Shown here: one piece after another, positions 1 through 13,170 of the stretch
How the letters are laid out: the number at the start of each line of letters is the position of its first letter
Numbering within the stretch: the stretch's first letter is position 1
Assembly: GCA_019614645.1 (NCBI GenBank)
Contig: JABWDB010000004.1
Span: forward strand, 11,966,001-12,030,000
DNA length: 64,000 bases
From: Stratiolaelaps scimitus
Taxonomy: Eukaryota > Arthropoda > Arachnida > Mesostigmata > Laelapidae
Direction of reading: 5' to 3'
Position numbers and translations under genes: made by a program
Notes under the pieces: model-generated
Database searches by the model: none
What the model saw: the letters and a program-made list of their open reading frames with translations, nothing else
Told to the model about the DNA's origin: nothing

Positions 1-1830
1 ATAGGTTCGTTGGTGTATGTGTAACTACCTGTTGTTGTTGTTGTTGAACGCGGCCATCGGTCGATACGGCCGTAGCTCTTTCAGTTAGCAGTCAGTCTGC
101 TTTTTCTATGTGTCGTAATACCGTCGTTGCTACGTAATATCTATCGGAATCGCCCTAACGGGCCAGCCTGACTGGAGTTCATCTCATGCAGCAGCTGTCG
201 AAAGTCGTAGACCGGGGGTGACGGAAATAGGCAAGGGCTAAATAGGTGGGCACTGGTGGATTTCTGGAGAACGTGATTCGTCCGTAGATTATGGGACTGA
301 TGTAGACTTTGTGCGTCAGCCGAAGCTAAGCCGTACGATCAGTTGGTAGGAGATCGCCGTTCGAGTTGATTGACCTATGCGCGTCATTGTGTAACTAGTG
401 CTTTCTGATTCATTTGGCTGATTTCGAGAAAAATACAATCCAACGATTGTGTTACATACGAAATTGATGTATATATATATATATAGACCGGAATCATGTT
501 GCTTCACAAATGCTTTGAATGTAGGCCCGTCAGGGATTTACATGGCCTAGGATCCGTTTCGGACTAAAAGAGTTGTTCACGTGGATGGAGATATGGCGAC
601 AAAAACAAACAGCTTTATATCACGGCGTAAGTGTTTCAGTGTATCGAAACTGAACCGTGTACTGGCGCACGGCGCGTCATGCATTTATAGATGATACCAT
701 TTGCAGAGAGAAGCGGCGACATAATCTCTCGATGCAAATCATCATATCCCTGCAGATGTTATGTGAATAGGGGGAGGGGTTAGACACGTAAACTTGTTCG
801 GGTCATGGATCAAATGATATTACGTAATCAGCTTGTAACTTGGCGTCTATTTGTTCGATACAGCACGTATGTCATTGTGAGTGCTGTCCAAACTCGAATA
901 TTGGGCACCTCCACGGCCGTCGAATGGAAAAGAAAGCCTCCCAGAAGGCGAAACGCCTTTCCACTTCGACTACAATCCTGTAATGCTGACCGTGATGCAC
1001 TCCACCCCTTGTTCGCTATTGCCATCGGGCCGGTGGCGACGACGTCTTCCGGCAGCGGTCTTCGGCTCTTCAGCACATACGTATGTAAGTTGAATCCGGT
1101 ACGAGAAAAGCGATATCGTCCCCTGTGTCCAACTGGAGTTGGCGGCGGGGGTCTCTAACGCTAGAGCCACGGTCCCGGTGTTCTGACAAGAATATGGCGA
1201 CGGAATGGGAAAGAACAGGACATCTAGTCTAACTTATGCGGCGAGCAATTTACATAACTCCATTATATGCCTTACATTATCTTCTGCGATTGCCCATGTT
1301 CGTTCTGCCTGGGCCCCGTCAAGTGCGCCCCCTGGGTGCAATGACACAACATACCGCACACGGAGTCTAGATAGGGGACTTATTGAAAGCATCGTAGAGA
1401 ACGCATGACAATCGACTTAACCGCTGCGGCGGAAAGCTGCTCGACTCACAGGAAACTCGCTCGCCGGCGCAGAGGCCACACTATCGCCGCGGTTGCTGCG
1501 GGAACTGGAGGTGGATTATGCTCGATATTGCATGTTATAACAATACGACAGTGAAGTGAGCGCCAACCTCAAAGTAGTGCTGGTGTTTGAATTGCCTCTC
1601 TCGTCCACAGAAGTGTTGACAATGGGTCAAGCAAAAATATGTACGAAGTTGTCGTATTTTAGAAACGAACTTCCTTTCGTGACCTTGGTCATGGCTCCTA
1701 AATTAACATGAACATCAACGTCCCAGTCACATACTCAAACAGTGGAAGATCACAAATAATTTGTCCGTATATGAATGATCGTGGGTGACTCATTTATGTG
1801 TAGCATAGAAATGATCAACTGTGATCATAG
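1..1830. other. non-coding stretch, no gene seen
   Basis: Unassigned sequence. It holds a short (GTT)5 run at 31-46 and a short (TA)n run at 470-485. The open frames at 805-1170 overlap one another on both strands and show no recognisable domain, splice context or consistent start, so none is called. Confidence 0.5.
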
Positions 1831-2014
1831 TCGAGCCCGGTGGCCTGGTGGTGCATGCAACGTGTAGGCTTTGCAACTGAAGCTGACACATAGGTGCGCG
1901 GGCTCGATCTCCACCGTAGTAGATCCGCATTTAAGGGGTCCGTCTCATGGAGCAATGTCGAAAGCGGTTGTGCCCTCGACTGACTTAAATGTTAGCTGTG
2001 ACTCAGCCGGGAGA
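1831..2014 (+). mobile_element. tRNA-derived SINE, copy 1 (diverged)
   Basis: This 184-bp segment aligns end to end with the copy at 18936-19119, which is also 184 bp. The head carries Pol III promoter-like boxes: TGGCCTGGTGG at 1841-1851 (A box) and GGCTCGATCTC at 1901-1911 (B box, diverged from GGTTCGANNCC), followed by CCACCG as at a tRNA 3' end. The body shares the GGGTCCGTCT and AGCAATG blocks with copy 2, and the 3' end keeps a GCTG-tgact-CAGC stem. No target-site duplication is visible and many positions differ from copy 2, so this looks like the older insertion. Short ORFs across it are incidental. Confidence 0.72.
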
Positions 2015-2500
2015 ATTTATTTTATGGAGTATGAGTATGAGTCCATCAGCACTGAGGTAAAGATTTGTCTTATGAATAATGGTGACAAGGGCAGAGGCGG
2101 ATCATATACGATTAGCTAAAGTACCACAAAAAAGCTCAAAGCTGGCTACTCGAATATGTTCAGTGCACCTTGAAAGGTGGAAAGAAATATGTATACGTCT
2201 TGCCTGACTGTGTGCAAAACTTCATTGGGCATTGTAGCTGTCGAGTAAGCTGACGGCGGACTCAATCAGAATAACGTATGCTGATTAAAGAGAGTGTGTC
2301 GACCTTAACAATCGATGTAAATTTCAATTTGATTTGATCCAAGCGTCGAGGTAGGTATCGATACGGGAATATTTCGATGATTCGCTGAATATGACGTTCA
2401 TGTCGGACCCTGAGATACTTGATCGAGACCTAAGTGCGTAACACGAGTTGTTCTACGTGGCCAAGGCTGAAGTGAACATATTCGCGAGTATCCTTAATAT

Positions 2501-2531
<31 letters not shown>

Positions 2532-4942
2532 ATATTTGAATAAAAGTCGATCTGGCGTATTGTATTCACCAAAGATCAACAATGAATCATCCACGAGGTT
2601 TGAAACAATTGCAATCAAGACAGTAATATTTTGCACCAGCCCTAGAATTTTTGCTTGTGCATAATTCGACAGCGTATCCATAGCGGCGTTTTAGATTGAG
2701 CGTACGCTCGAGTTGAAACCATAACAGGTGATAAGCCGATCTACCGTGGATATATTGTATCTGTATCGATCAACTATTGCAAAATTTGTATTTTGACTAG
2801 AACGAAGACAACATCGTTATTGAAGCAGACTTCCTTTTTTTTTGTTTGCTGTCGTGCGGCACCTACTCATCTCGAGAGTTATGAATGTCATATGAGAGTG
2901 TAGTACTTAGGAGTCGATGTTTACAAACGACTCGAAAGCGGTGCGTGGTGAACTGGTACGTAAGCCATCAGCGAACACGAGGTAACAGAAATGAATCTTT
3001 GCAGGAAAACAGTCTCCTGGCTAAAAATAGCCACACGACCATTAATGGATCTATAATTAGATGCGACCTAGTTTATAACAAGCAGAGCAAGCAACGTTGC
3101 AGTGGCTGAGGTGGCCGTGATGGTAGCCTTACCCGAACTGGTCTAGTCTCGTGCCCTTGTATAACACATTGATCGTACTCAGCAGATTGAATGATAGAGG
3201 GAGAGAGAGAGGAGAGATAGGTTAATAACATGGGCGCAGATATAGTGGCAATTCACAAAAACAAAACAAATAATGCTAACTAATCGGGAAGAGGAAGCTT
3301 TGCTTGACAATTTAGCCCTCCACGCCCCCATTGGATAGTGGTTAGGCAAGAACGTTCTTTTTTGTAAGCGTGAAATGCGTGAACTGTTTAACAATTGGTG
3401 TTACTGACATCGGTACTGTATTGCGTTCTATGTGCAAAGTGGCAGGCCGGCGGTTGTCAAGCATGCAATCGTCCGAAGGTTGGTTACCTCTCAGAAATGT
3501 CCGTCAAGCAATCGCCGCGTTCGTTAGGATAGCGTACAAGTGCGAAAAACATTGAAGTCTAACGGTGAGAAACGATTCGTCTACTCATTCCCAATGTTAT
3601 ATATAATTACATTGGGGCACATAGAAATCGAAACGAATGCTATATATATATATACCAATAGGTGACCTAAAAGCCGAAAACCGATTTATTAGTTTAGTGT
3701 CCCGTTCAAATGGAATGGATAGTTTCTTCAGTCGCATCAATCTTTCGACGTCTCTGAGATGTTTTTGTCTCGGTGCACTTTCTCGAAATAGCATCTCACC
3801 CCCCTTCTGACCTTGTACCCGTACAGGCATCAACCTTGGCTAAACTCTCGTTTCCAACTAAAATATGGACGCTTTGACCCGCAAACACAAATACGTAATT
3901 CCTATGCCTGTATCTACAGACTTTTATGGACGTGGTTGCCCCTTTGTAACAGTTACTGTTTATTGTATTCTACGAATGAGAACGTCGTGTAGAGTAGGCG
4001 TCTCTGATTGACTTGATTTACTTGGCAATTGCCCGGAGATCGCTGTTGCTAAGATTTTCTACCCACGCGTGCTCTGTCCTTTCCTCTCGTCGTTTCCACT
4101 TAACTCTGAGCACGCCTTCTCCTTGCCCCCTTGTGCTCGGGCCCTTATTCGTTCCGTCCCGAACATCTCAACGCAGTGACATCGTGAGCATGCAATTATT
4201 TACCAAAGCCATCAGCCCGTCCTTGCCTGGCCCAACAGTTCTCTCAGGTGTCGCCCAATAAGTTTACATCTATATGCTCTGTCCACTGGCTAGTATTCTA
4301 TGCAGACATTACACGTCACACATCGGTACGGCGCCAGCTACACCATAAGTGCGATGTTTGCTGTAATGGTACCACCTTATGGGTCAAGATCCGGACGAGC
4401 TCCTGATGTGTCCCTCTTGATCTGACTCCCCTTTGACTCCTTCCCTGACCGTCTGACAGCGTCGGTCCCCTAGTCGCCTTCGTTGTTCATGTTGGTGTCG
4501 TTCGTGTTGTTCGCGACTGCTGGGTCGCTTAGTTGAACTTCAATCCAGTCCATCTATCCGTCTATCTTCTGCTGTCCTCCAATATTCCCCTCACAGCATC
4601 ATCCCAGATACAAACTGCTGAAACTCACTGCCCCCGTACCGCCTGCTACGCCCCCACGGTGGCCTCCCCTTAGCGTTTTCCATGGGCTTGTCATTGGCTA
4701 ATCCCTCTCCAGACAGTTCTATCTCTATTTCTCCCTGTCCCTCTCGCTGTTCGCTTTCGAGCTGTTCTTGTCTGACTTGTCGACATGTCGAAGCAATTTA
4801 AGTCAAACCGAACGAAACGCCCGCCGCTCGACAGCGACCGAGTAGCGTTCGAGCAGCGGCGGCAAGCGACGAATTACAAACTGGATTAACTACTAGAGTC
4901 GGGCAGGTAGATAGGTAGAACTGCCTCGGTTCGACTCACTTG
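2015..4942. other. non-coding stretch, no gene seen
   Basis: AT-rich sequence with a (TA)n tract at 2498-2537, a short (TA)n at 3641-3654 and a GAGA-rich patch near 3187-3218. Frames of 60-83 codons occur on both strands, but none has a recognisable motif or convincing splice context. Confidence 0.45.
2498..2537. repeat. (TA)n microsatellite
   Basis: About 40 bases of TA dinucleotides interrupted once by TTTA, read directly. Confidence 0.95.
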
Positions 4943-7900
4943 CTAGCTCACTAGTAGCGCTCTCCTAGAAAGCGGAAAACGCGGAGGAGTCTGCTGGCTT
5001 GGGGATGGGCACAAGTTGCAACTCCTCGTCGCTCCGTCGTGGCCGGGGCCCCCAGCCGAGCGAAACGAATAGGGCAACTGACTTTGGCGGATTTCGATAG
5101 CGGGCTCCAGCGGATAGGAATCACGGGGAGAGAACGCGTTCGAGAGGTGGCGACGTGGAAGGACCGACTGAGCTCGCGATGACCCCCGTGCGCGCGAGCC
5201 CTGCTCATTCGATCGTTGTCGATTTGGCTTTAACGGTGGGTCGGTGCTGATTTGAGTGGGATGCTTGCCAGCGCTGAGTGGACGCTGAGGCAAATAGGCA
5301 TCGCTGATGTGCTTGCTTGTCTACTTCATAATGACACTGGTTGCAACTGGTCGTACGCGATTACTGTGGTGGACCACGAGGGTAAAGCGGGCATATCCGT
5401 TTATTGTATTTATTATATGTCTTATGTTATGGAAAATCTATCCGATCACTAGTGATGGCCAGCTTTTTGGCTTGTGCGTGCTGTTGTTGTTGTTGCTGTT
5501 GCAAAAATTACGATGCAAAAATACAACGCGATGAGCCAAGAGCTAGATGGGTTTTTTTGTTCATTTTTTTTGCTACGACGTCAGACTGATCTGTATTCAA
5601 CTGAGTTAAGAGTTCGGCCATGTATCTAGTAGTAAAATTAGCATCGTAATTGTGATTCCGCATTGGCTAATTAAGTTTTACGTGCTCTAGCTCCGTATGT
5701 TCTTACCGTATGGGGACTCATAGAGCGACACGATGGCGATACCATCGATGTGCAATTTTTCCATTTAGTCCATTACAGTACGATGAGAGGCGGTGAGGTT
5801 ACCTCGCAGAATTCTCCGCCGGAATATCGACGAGTCCGTAGCAAGGAGCAGAACTGCTCACTCGTAGAGTGGTCCTATACGTCCTGTTGTTCGCGCAAGA
5901 TCAATTTCGTGACAAACGAGAGAGTGTCCAACTTCAAAACATCCATGCAACCTCTTGCTCGGTCCCACCCTTTGACTTCGATCTCGCTCGGCATATCTCA
6001 TTCGATCTCTTATCATTTGTCTTACCTATACACGTTAGAGAACGAGAGAGAGATATATGTAGATAGATATAGAATATTGTGTTGAGTGGATTCATGGGAA
6101 CACTCTTTGTTTCCACTAAGGCGTAGGTGCTCACTACATATTGTTATTTCGTTTTTGTTGTTGTTATTATTATTGCCATGATTAGTGCTTAATCGCTGCT
6201 GGAGTTGTGTTAGCCTCGCGACAGGCTGTCTTCGTTTCACGAAGAACCACGGATGTAGATATCCTACGATAGAACGTCACGAAGAACGAGGAGATTTGAG
6301 TATGGCACAGTATGCACGCAGTGGACATCGCAGTATTACGTAGTAGCAGTAGTAATAGTAGTAGTTGTTGTTGATGTTATTCTAGCGGTGGTGGTGGTGT
6401 TGACGGCGCTCGTGCTGCCACCGAGTGGTCGACGACGAACAAACTTGATTGGGGCGTCCAGCTGCGAATTCGGCTTCCTGGTGTTCGTCTCGCGTGGCTA
6501 GACACCCTCCGAGCTCAACAACTTCTCGTTGCCGTCGACCGAGGAGCGCTGAGCCCTCTTCGTCTGTAACCTTCGCGTTATGCTTAGGTGGCACATTTAG
6601 TAGAATGAGGGAGGTTATATGCTTCGCACTCCTGTGTGTGTCACTCCTCGTGCTGATAACGTGGTGCACTACCACTACTAGTAACGCTACAACCACTGCT
6701 ACTTGTGCCAGACCTGCCTCCATCACTTCACGGGACGCTGGCCTTCTCTGCCTTAACCACTATTACTGCTAACTACAACCACCCGCTTGTGATGCTAGCA
6801 GAAAAGGAGGTTGTCTGTGCAGGAGTCGTACTCGGCGAGGTGACTGACTCCGTGTGAGCACGCGTGTGTGTGTGTGCGTATTTGTGCTCATGGGCGCGCC
6901 TATCTCTCTGCGCCCACCGTCGTTGACTAATTATTGATATTAACCTCGACGGTTTCGGTTCTCGGCTGGCCACTGGCGTCCCTCCATACAGCGACGACGA
7001 GCTCGGGTCCGCTATTCGGTGGGGTTCTCGGGCGGGCGAACACCCCCGTTTCCGCTTGAAGTTGGTCGCGGACCCTGTGTCCCCCTGCCAAGACAGACCC
7101 CTGAGGACTGCCTCACCTCGATCTGCTACTGCATCTCTGTCTGCTACTCGGGAGTCTCTTAACGTGACAGGTCGAATGACGGAGCACCCTGCCTCCGTGG
7201 CTTCGAGTCCGCGCGCTATAAGGTGGAGGCAGTGGCAGCCGTGCCGGCGGTTTGTTGGCCTTGCAATTGGTGCACAAACGAAGGCGCAGCAAACGAGTTC
7301 TAGTGAAGGCCTCGCTGCGCAACGTGGTTTTCGCTTACTAGAACTGCTTTCTGAACTGCTAAGAGAGATAGTGAGAGAGAAATTGATAGAGAGAGAGAGG
7401 GGGGCTGCTGTGGCTGTATGGCATTGGCTTGTGTTTGAGAGCTGCATTGAACATTGTCAGATGGCCGCGTCACCTTTGGCCAGGGGGCGGGCGTTTTGTC
7501 GTTTGGCCAGTTTAGCTACTTTATTATATTTTTATTTACACATCTTTAAAACAAAGCCCAATTTTCTACATTCACGTTTTCTACGCTTAATTGTCTATAT
7601 AGCTTTGCGTAATACATTGACACCTGCTCGGTATTCGTGGAAGCTGATCATATGTATCTGAGGGTGTGAATTTTCGTATTGGACAATAACACGTACGCAT
7701 GTATGCATACCTATTGAAAAAGGTTTGTTATAGAGAGAAACAGAGTTTTCTTCAAATGTACGATCACTGCGACCATGGGGGTACACTTAGTGTTGATGTC
7801 GTTGTTTACATTCCGGATATCAGCAACTTGATACACGAGACGTCGCCACAATCTGGCTTCCCTTATCAGCAGCGACTCAGCTACGGTATTGTTACGACTC

Positions 7901-8491
7901 TGTTCATAATAACCAAACGGATAGGCATAGACAATGGGTTTTTATAAGGGCGGAAACTTCCCAGCATCAATACCCCCGCCCCTGCACCACTGTCTTGCGC
8001 CATCCGCGGTGGGCAAAGATGCGTGACCATTTCATGTTCAGATTGTCGCTAACAAGAGGAACTGACTTGATCATTGATGTTGCCAAACGCTTGCTGACGT
8101 CGGCCATCCGTTGCTGACGCGTCCGGAACGTTAGACGCAGATACGAAATTGCTCTCTCGAGAGAACACCATCGCCGTCGCCATAACGGGCAGCATCATAA
8201 AGAACGAGTGATAATACTCAACATTCGAGCCACCCACTGATCGCGTGGGACTTGGCAGACTCGAAGGGTTTCGCCTCTCCGCTGAACCTGGCCGCCGAAA
8301 GCTGCGGGAGGTTGGTGTCCTGTCGTACGGTCGCCTGCAAGCCACTGATAGGGTGACGATCGCCCTCCGACTCCGTGTGGACGAGCCGAGTTCGAGCGCG
8401 ATGCAGCATAGCTGTGGCAGTGGCTGCGGTTGTACAGCGCGGATGTAGATGACTCGCGAGATGGAACGATTTCTGATTGCCTGCGCCGCAG
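4943..8491. other. unassigned stretch with GC-richer islands
   Basis: A GC-rich patch at 4.95-5.25 kb carries a 116-codon minus frame (4943-5293, Pro/Ser/Arg-rich) that cannot be assigned. A TAG/TTG trinucleotide patch lies at 6341-6375 and a GAGA tract at 7360-7400. The two longest frames, 6773-7447 on minus and 7056-7661 on plus, overlap each other in low-complexity DNA and are not supported as genes. The island at 8.05-8.49 kb has open frames on both strands and could hold upstream exons of the next candidate gene. Confidence 0.4.
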
Positions 8492-9043
8492 GCCGCTCAC
8501 CGAGGACCGCGGATTCTCAACCCCTCGCGCCGAAGTAGCGAGTGCGGAAACATCCGCTGCCTCAGGTTCTCAGCGGTGGAGCGCCAACAAGCGCCGCCCG
8601 TCGGTCGGCAGTTTCCATGTAGTGGGAGTTGTAGCGATGGTAGGCCGCATTGCGCCTGCACACCGAAGGACAAAGACTTGCAAGAATGGGGTCTTACGGG
8701 AGGTGAGCCGCCGGGGCGACTTCGACAACCGACAACGAACGAGTCGACGATGATCTTCAGCACAATCCACTGTGAGGCACAGGCGAATTTTGCATTTATT
8801 ATTGTATATATTGTGTATGACAATGGTGGTCGGTTGGGTGGACGTGAAATCGTGTGCCTCAGTGCGTTACTCAGTTCGGTCCTTCGTTTGGTGCTGTGTT
8901 GAATAACCGAGAAGCAGAGTGGAACATTTTCCCGAGAGGAAAAACAGCGCAAGTTTTCGGCATGAAACAATTACAGCTACATAATTGTGAGCATAATTAA
9001 TAGTTGATTGAGGCTTCATGTGCTCTCTGTTGCAGTTTCATAA
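8492..9043 (+). CDS. candidate two-exon 3' end of a cysteine-rich protein gene
   Basis: Inferred model: exon 8492-8702, intron 8703-9035, final exon 9036-9043 (stop 9041-9043). The 211-nt exon follows an acceptor (ctgcgccgcag) and ends at GGGAG|GTGAGCC. The intron ends in a pyrimidine-rich acceptor (ctctctgttgcag), and joining in phase 1 gives a stop after two residues. The exon encodes about 70 residues. A dibasic RR precedes a segment with six cysteines: a C-x4-C pair, then C-x3-C-x6-C-x1-C in FPCSGSCSDGRPHCACTPKD. That pattern would suit a secreted disulfide-bonded peptide, but no signal peptide exon was found upstream and no family is recognised. An AATATAAA motif near 9101 could serve as a polyadenylation signal. 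The 5' part of the gene is unknown. Confidence 0.32.
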
Positions 9044-10546
9044 AGTGATAGAAAATTCTCAGAGCGTTCTATTGTTTCTAAGTAGATGGTACATGGTATT
9101 GTAATATAAAGAAAAAAACGTCATCTATTAAGAAGGGCCCCGAGAAAATCGGAGTGAATTTTCCCTGGTAACTTTCTTCGGCCTGTGTGAGCCTGCAGGC
9201 TTCATCGCACCTTCATTCTATGCGGAAAGAAATTCACCCACATAATCATATATCATCATTTAATTGCCTGTGTTCCCCCTCGCGATGCATCATGGTTGTC
9301 GGTTGGTCGAAACTTGCTTGCTACAGTCCATGATATTGTAGAAAAAAATTTAAAAAAAAACTCATCGGAGACAACGCATATGGGCATAATATATAGGCAT
9401 GATAACATATGGTATAACAGCATCATGCTATCGTGGAGCTGGTCTTGTAGTAAGACGGTGTATACATATGTAGATAGTTGTGCTCGTGTTATGCTCATGT
9501 GAGTGAAAAGCATTCGACACGAGCGTCGGCCATACTCGAACTTACAACATATTCCATCGTTGTTGGCCTTCCACCCTTGGTTAAGTTTGTTTTCCACCTG
9601 TTCAACCCTTCGACGTTTCGGCATGGGTTGAAGCGTCCTGCAGTAAAAAAAACACATGTACCATCATTATCTGCCTATGCCTTGCGACTAGAGTAATCAT
9701 ATCCTTGAGCGAATTACTCGATCGCTGTGGCGTGAGTCGTTCACCTGGTTGACTTGCTCAGATGGAAGGTGAGTTCGTTGCCACAGAGAGGGACGGTGTG
9801 ACTGGCCAAGATGAAGCAGTCTCGTCAGCAATCAGAGCCTTCAGGCGTATACATACCACTGGTCGCGAGTTTGCCAGCCATGACCAGTGCTATGTATGTG
9901 TGTTTGTGTGCTAATGCAATTGCCATCAACAACAACATGACGACCGCGACGACGTCATAAGGTCGTCATGGACCGGAGCACAGGCCGAGGCAGCCCATAG
10001 CGATATCGTTCGCCTCGACTGCAACGTCCGCCTCACATTTTCGATTGATTGTAACTGCGCTGCGTGCGAGGCCAGCAGCAGCTGCGTCGGGCGGAGACCG
10101 GGCAAACATTGCATTGTAACCCGTTTAACGCGTCTCTCTTGACACGCTGCTGCCCGTATGAGCGGGGCTAGCCGTAAGAGAGAGACCCCCGTCAGTGCGG
10201 CCTGTAACCGCGAGTCCGGAGGAAGCCTTGATGCCTCGGCCTCACCCCTGCGGCGTCATTTCCCGCTCGCTCGTGTCGCGTCTGGGAGAAGTGGCGCGAG
10301 AGAGAGAGAGGAGAGAGTTACGTCGAGCGACGAAGATGTGCCACTGCCAAGGGATTCTGCCCTTGTGTGTCCCGCTCGTCCCTGCCTCTCAACCCCAGCG
10401 GTAACAGAGTGGCAGGGCGTACGCGCATGTAATGGCGAACGCAATTTCCCACCTTCCTCACCCTTTAGCAAAGCAAACCGTCATCCCCAGCCCGCGCTGA
10501 CGGGGGGGGTGGGTGGCTTTTCGGCGCCGTCACCCTCTTTATCTAG
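9044..10546. other. unassigned stretch
   Basis: AT-rich to about 9.7 kb, with a possible AATATAAA poly(A) signal near 9101-9108 and a self-complementary AGCCTGCAGGCT near 9190. It becomes GC-richer from 10.15 kb, where a 147-codon plus frame (10158-10601) is Arg/Ser/Pro-rich with no identifiable domain. Confidence 0.4.
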
Positions 10547-10857
10547 TCTCTACTCATACGTATTATGCAATCAGCAGTCAGCAACGGCTCAGACCCCGTA
10601 GACTCTCTCTCCTCGTCGTCCTTCGAAGGTTTGCTTCGAAGAGCTACGCACTTTGCAGCAGGAGATTTCGGCCGAAGCTCGACTATAGTAAGGTAAGCTG
10701 TAGTTGCATGAGCGGTCGGCGAAACAAGGGGAAGAGCGTTGGGGAGAACAAGCACTTCCCGCATGTTTCGCAGGGGATCGCTAGGTGGCGAGAGAAAGTC
10801 GAGGGGCGACAGATAACCCGAGGGGTTCTGGGGGAATACCCAGATGGATGTGTCTAA
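10547..10857 (+). CDS. candidate two-exon gene 3' end, unknown product
   Basis: Inferred model: exon 10547-10692, intron 10693-10773 (81 nt), final exon 10774-10857 with a TAA stop. The first exon follows a pyrimidine-rich acceptor (caccctctttatctag) and ends at the strong donor AGTAAG|GTAAGC. The intron ends in cccgcatgtttcgcag, and the frame is kept in phase 0. The intron is a multiple of three and open, so retention would also leave the frame intact; the open frame therefore does not by itself prove splicing. The predicted segment is basic (several Arg/Lys clusters) with a short hydrophobic LSLLVVL. No domain is recognised and the start of the gene is not identified. Confidence 0.25.
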
Positions 10858-11228
10858 GGGTGCGACAGTGGCACCTTAACAAGCAGTCAAGCATTCGCTT
10901 GTTTCGCCTTCCCGACTTCTTGTCTCGGCATCGCGGTCGATGCTCTCAACCTGTCGGAGCCGACCCGGTGAACTGGAGGCGCTGTCGATCGGTTGGTTGA
11001 GGAGAAAGTCCTACAAAGTGTTCGTCGTCGTTGAATGCTCACTGTACACTAAGAGCGAGCGATGGATATGAACAGAATTGGGATGCGATCACTGCTATAT
11101 ACCATCGCTTGGCACATGAATGAGTGAATGATTAAGCCGGGACGGAACATGGACGGAAACAAGGCGCTCGTGGCTGACGTCCTATTACCTTGAACGACAA
11201 CCGATGATGGCTGAAGTGACAAGCATCA

Positions 11229-11822
11229 TCATTTTGCTCCCGTCAATTGTCCCGAACGCAGGAGCAGTAAAGAAGATGGACGACGAGCAAACAAAGAGAT
11301 ACTTTCTGTGACTGGCGTGACTCTAGACATTGAAGATGTTGGGTCACTGTTTGATTGGGCTGTCGGTTTGCTCAATGTAAATATTATATGTATATGCATA
11401 TTAGTAATATATCCTATGCGTCTCATAGAGGCTGGCTCGCCCCCTCGGTGCGTGGTAGCCGTGCCCGTGCAATGGGCGCGTTCAAGAGCTAATAGTGAGT
11501 TTCTGATAAAACCTTGAGACAGAAGGAACCTCTCGTGTCTCCAGACATCTAAGATCAGACAGTGGCCCACTGCTAACACAGATATTGAACGATGGAAGGC
11601 AACAACGATGTCACAGGTGAATCGTCGAGACCGGTGGACGAACACTTCGACCTCGGATAGCGTAGGTAGCTGCAGATTGAAGCCAAGCGGAACAAACCCA
11701 TCACAGAGGTAAGGAGGAGGCGGAATACACGAAGGGATTAGAGGAGCTCTGTTGTGCTCCGCTTTCAACAACAGCTCAGGGTCAACGCGCCACTGGCTGA
11801 TGATGGCTATCCACCACCATTA
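11229..11822 (-). CDS. long minus-strand open frame, unknown product
   Basis: The frame is open for about 197 codons on the minus strand with no ATG near its 5' end, so it would have to be an internal or terminal exon. The translation has mixed, protein-like composition in its first two thirds: a CIPPPPYLCDGFVPLGF stretch, then a Val/Ile/Leu-rich part around SVLAVGHCLILDVW. The C-terminal third is Ser/Thr-rich. No domain is recognised. A frame of this length can occur by chance in 64 kb, so support is weak. Confidence 0.22.
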
Positions 11823-13150
11823 ACTGCTTCCCACCGTCGACCAACTTCGTGATGATAATTACTGGTCGAATTATCGATGCACGTGTGAAGTATATCAGCT
11901 TGCACATTTTCCCGGGGAGTCTCGATTTTCTTGTTCACCGTATTGGCATTATACGGCTGTCAGCCGACAGTCGATTCTATGGTATGTCCTATCCTGACGA
12001 TGTGACACGAACGGTATGAGGCAGAATTGAGACTCGCAATAGTCGACAATATAGTCTCGCAACTTTACTATATAATAGATAAATAAATGAGAAGGTTCGA
12101 GAGAACATGAAACTTTTGTTTCTATCCAAATCAACATGGCTAGTTTAAGCGGCCGTAAGTCTCGGCATTTTGCGCGCTCATGTTCACGCTATTTCGTTGC
12201 CCTAAAACAAACTAGCTGGCTCGAATAGCCTAATAAATACGTGTTTTCGTCCCATTGCAATAATACTGGTATTAAAACCGTTAGTATGATGTTATACACA
12301 GGAACAAAATGCAGTGACGCAACGAGATTACATCATGCAACCGTCAACGCTGGTACCAACCCGTATTTGCAATGTTATTAAACACGAATGTTCTCCCTTC
12401 GAGATCCGTACCGACGTTTCGCACACATCGCGATGGACTCCTTTCCCCATACAGATATATAATATAATAGTTTGAGCGTATGCCTCTATTCGAAGCGATC
12501 GAGGCAATGGCGGCGATGGCAGCCGTACGAGGCTGTTGGTGCCGGCTACTCCAACCAACCTTTGCAAGTCCAACTTTTCGTAGCGGTACCGTAGCGCGGC
12601 GAGGCGCGTAGTTGTAAGCTCCAGAGTACCATTTCCATGACATCACTTTTTCATACATCCGCAACCTGGTTTCTGGCCTAGTTTATCCTCGTCTCCTGTT
12701 CGGTCCAGAAGACCTGTCGGCTGGAGTTCAGAGTATGCAGGGGTTGTCCCTCTCTGTGTGCCATGTACACCTCTACCAACTGCTGTGTATCGCTGGTGAC
12801 TGAACTGGTTGCAGCGGGTTGTATCTGCTGCAGGAAAGAAACAGCAGTGGGGTCGGGCAGTGGAGGGTGGGTTGTTGTTATGAATAAGTTACGCGAAAAA
12901 CAACCTCAAACAGCAGCGCCGAATGACGCAGGAGGATGCTGCTGCAGCGGCTGCGACTGCTCATCATTGGCTATCGTTATTGCAGCAACTGATGCGGCTG
13001 CTGGTCCCGCCACTGCTGCGGCTGGCGTCGGCTGCCGCTTCGAGGCAGCTGAAATGAATGAGTACTCTGTTTCCACCGGCCTACCAAGCCAAGGCAATAC
13101 ACATGAAGATCAGCGAAGGCAACAACGGACACGACGACTGTAACACTTAA

Positions 13151-13170
13151 CAGCAGCAGCAGCAGCAGCA
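13151..13170 (+). repeat. (CAG)n trinucleotide repeat
   Basis: Nearly seven CAG units, followed by related CAACAG units. No convincing reading frame runs through it. Confidence 0.9.

Noticed and set aside
6773..7661. Frames of 224 codons (minus) and 201 codons (plus)
   Set aside because: They overlap each other on opposite strands in repeat-rich DNA, with no ATG in good context, no domain and no splice support. At most one could be real and I cannot tell which.
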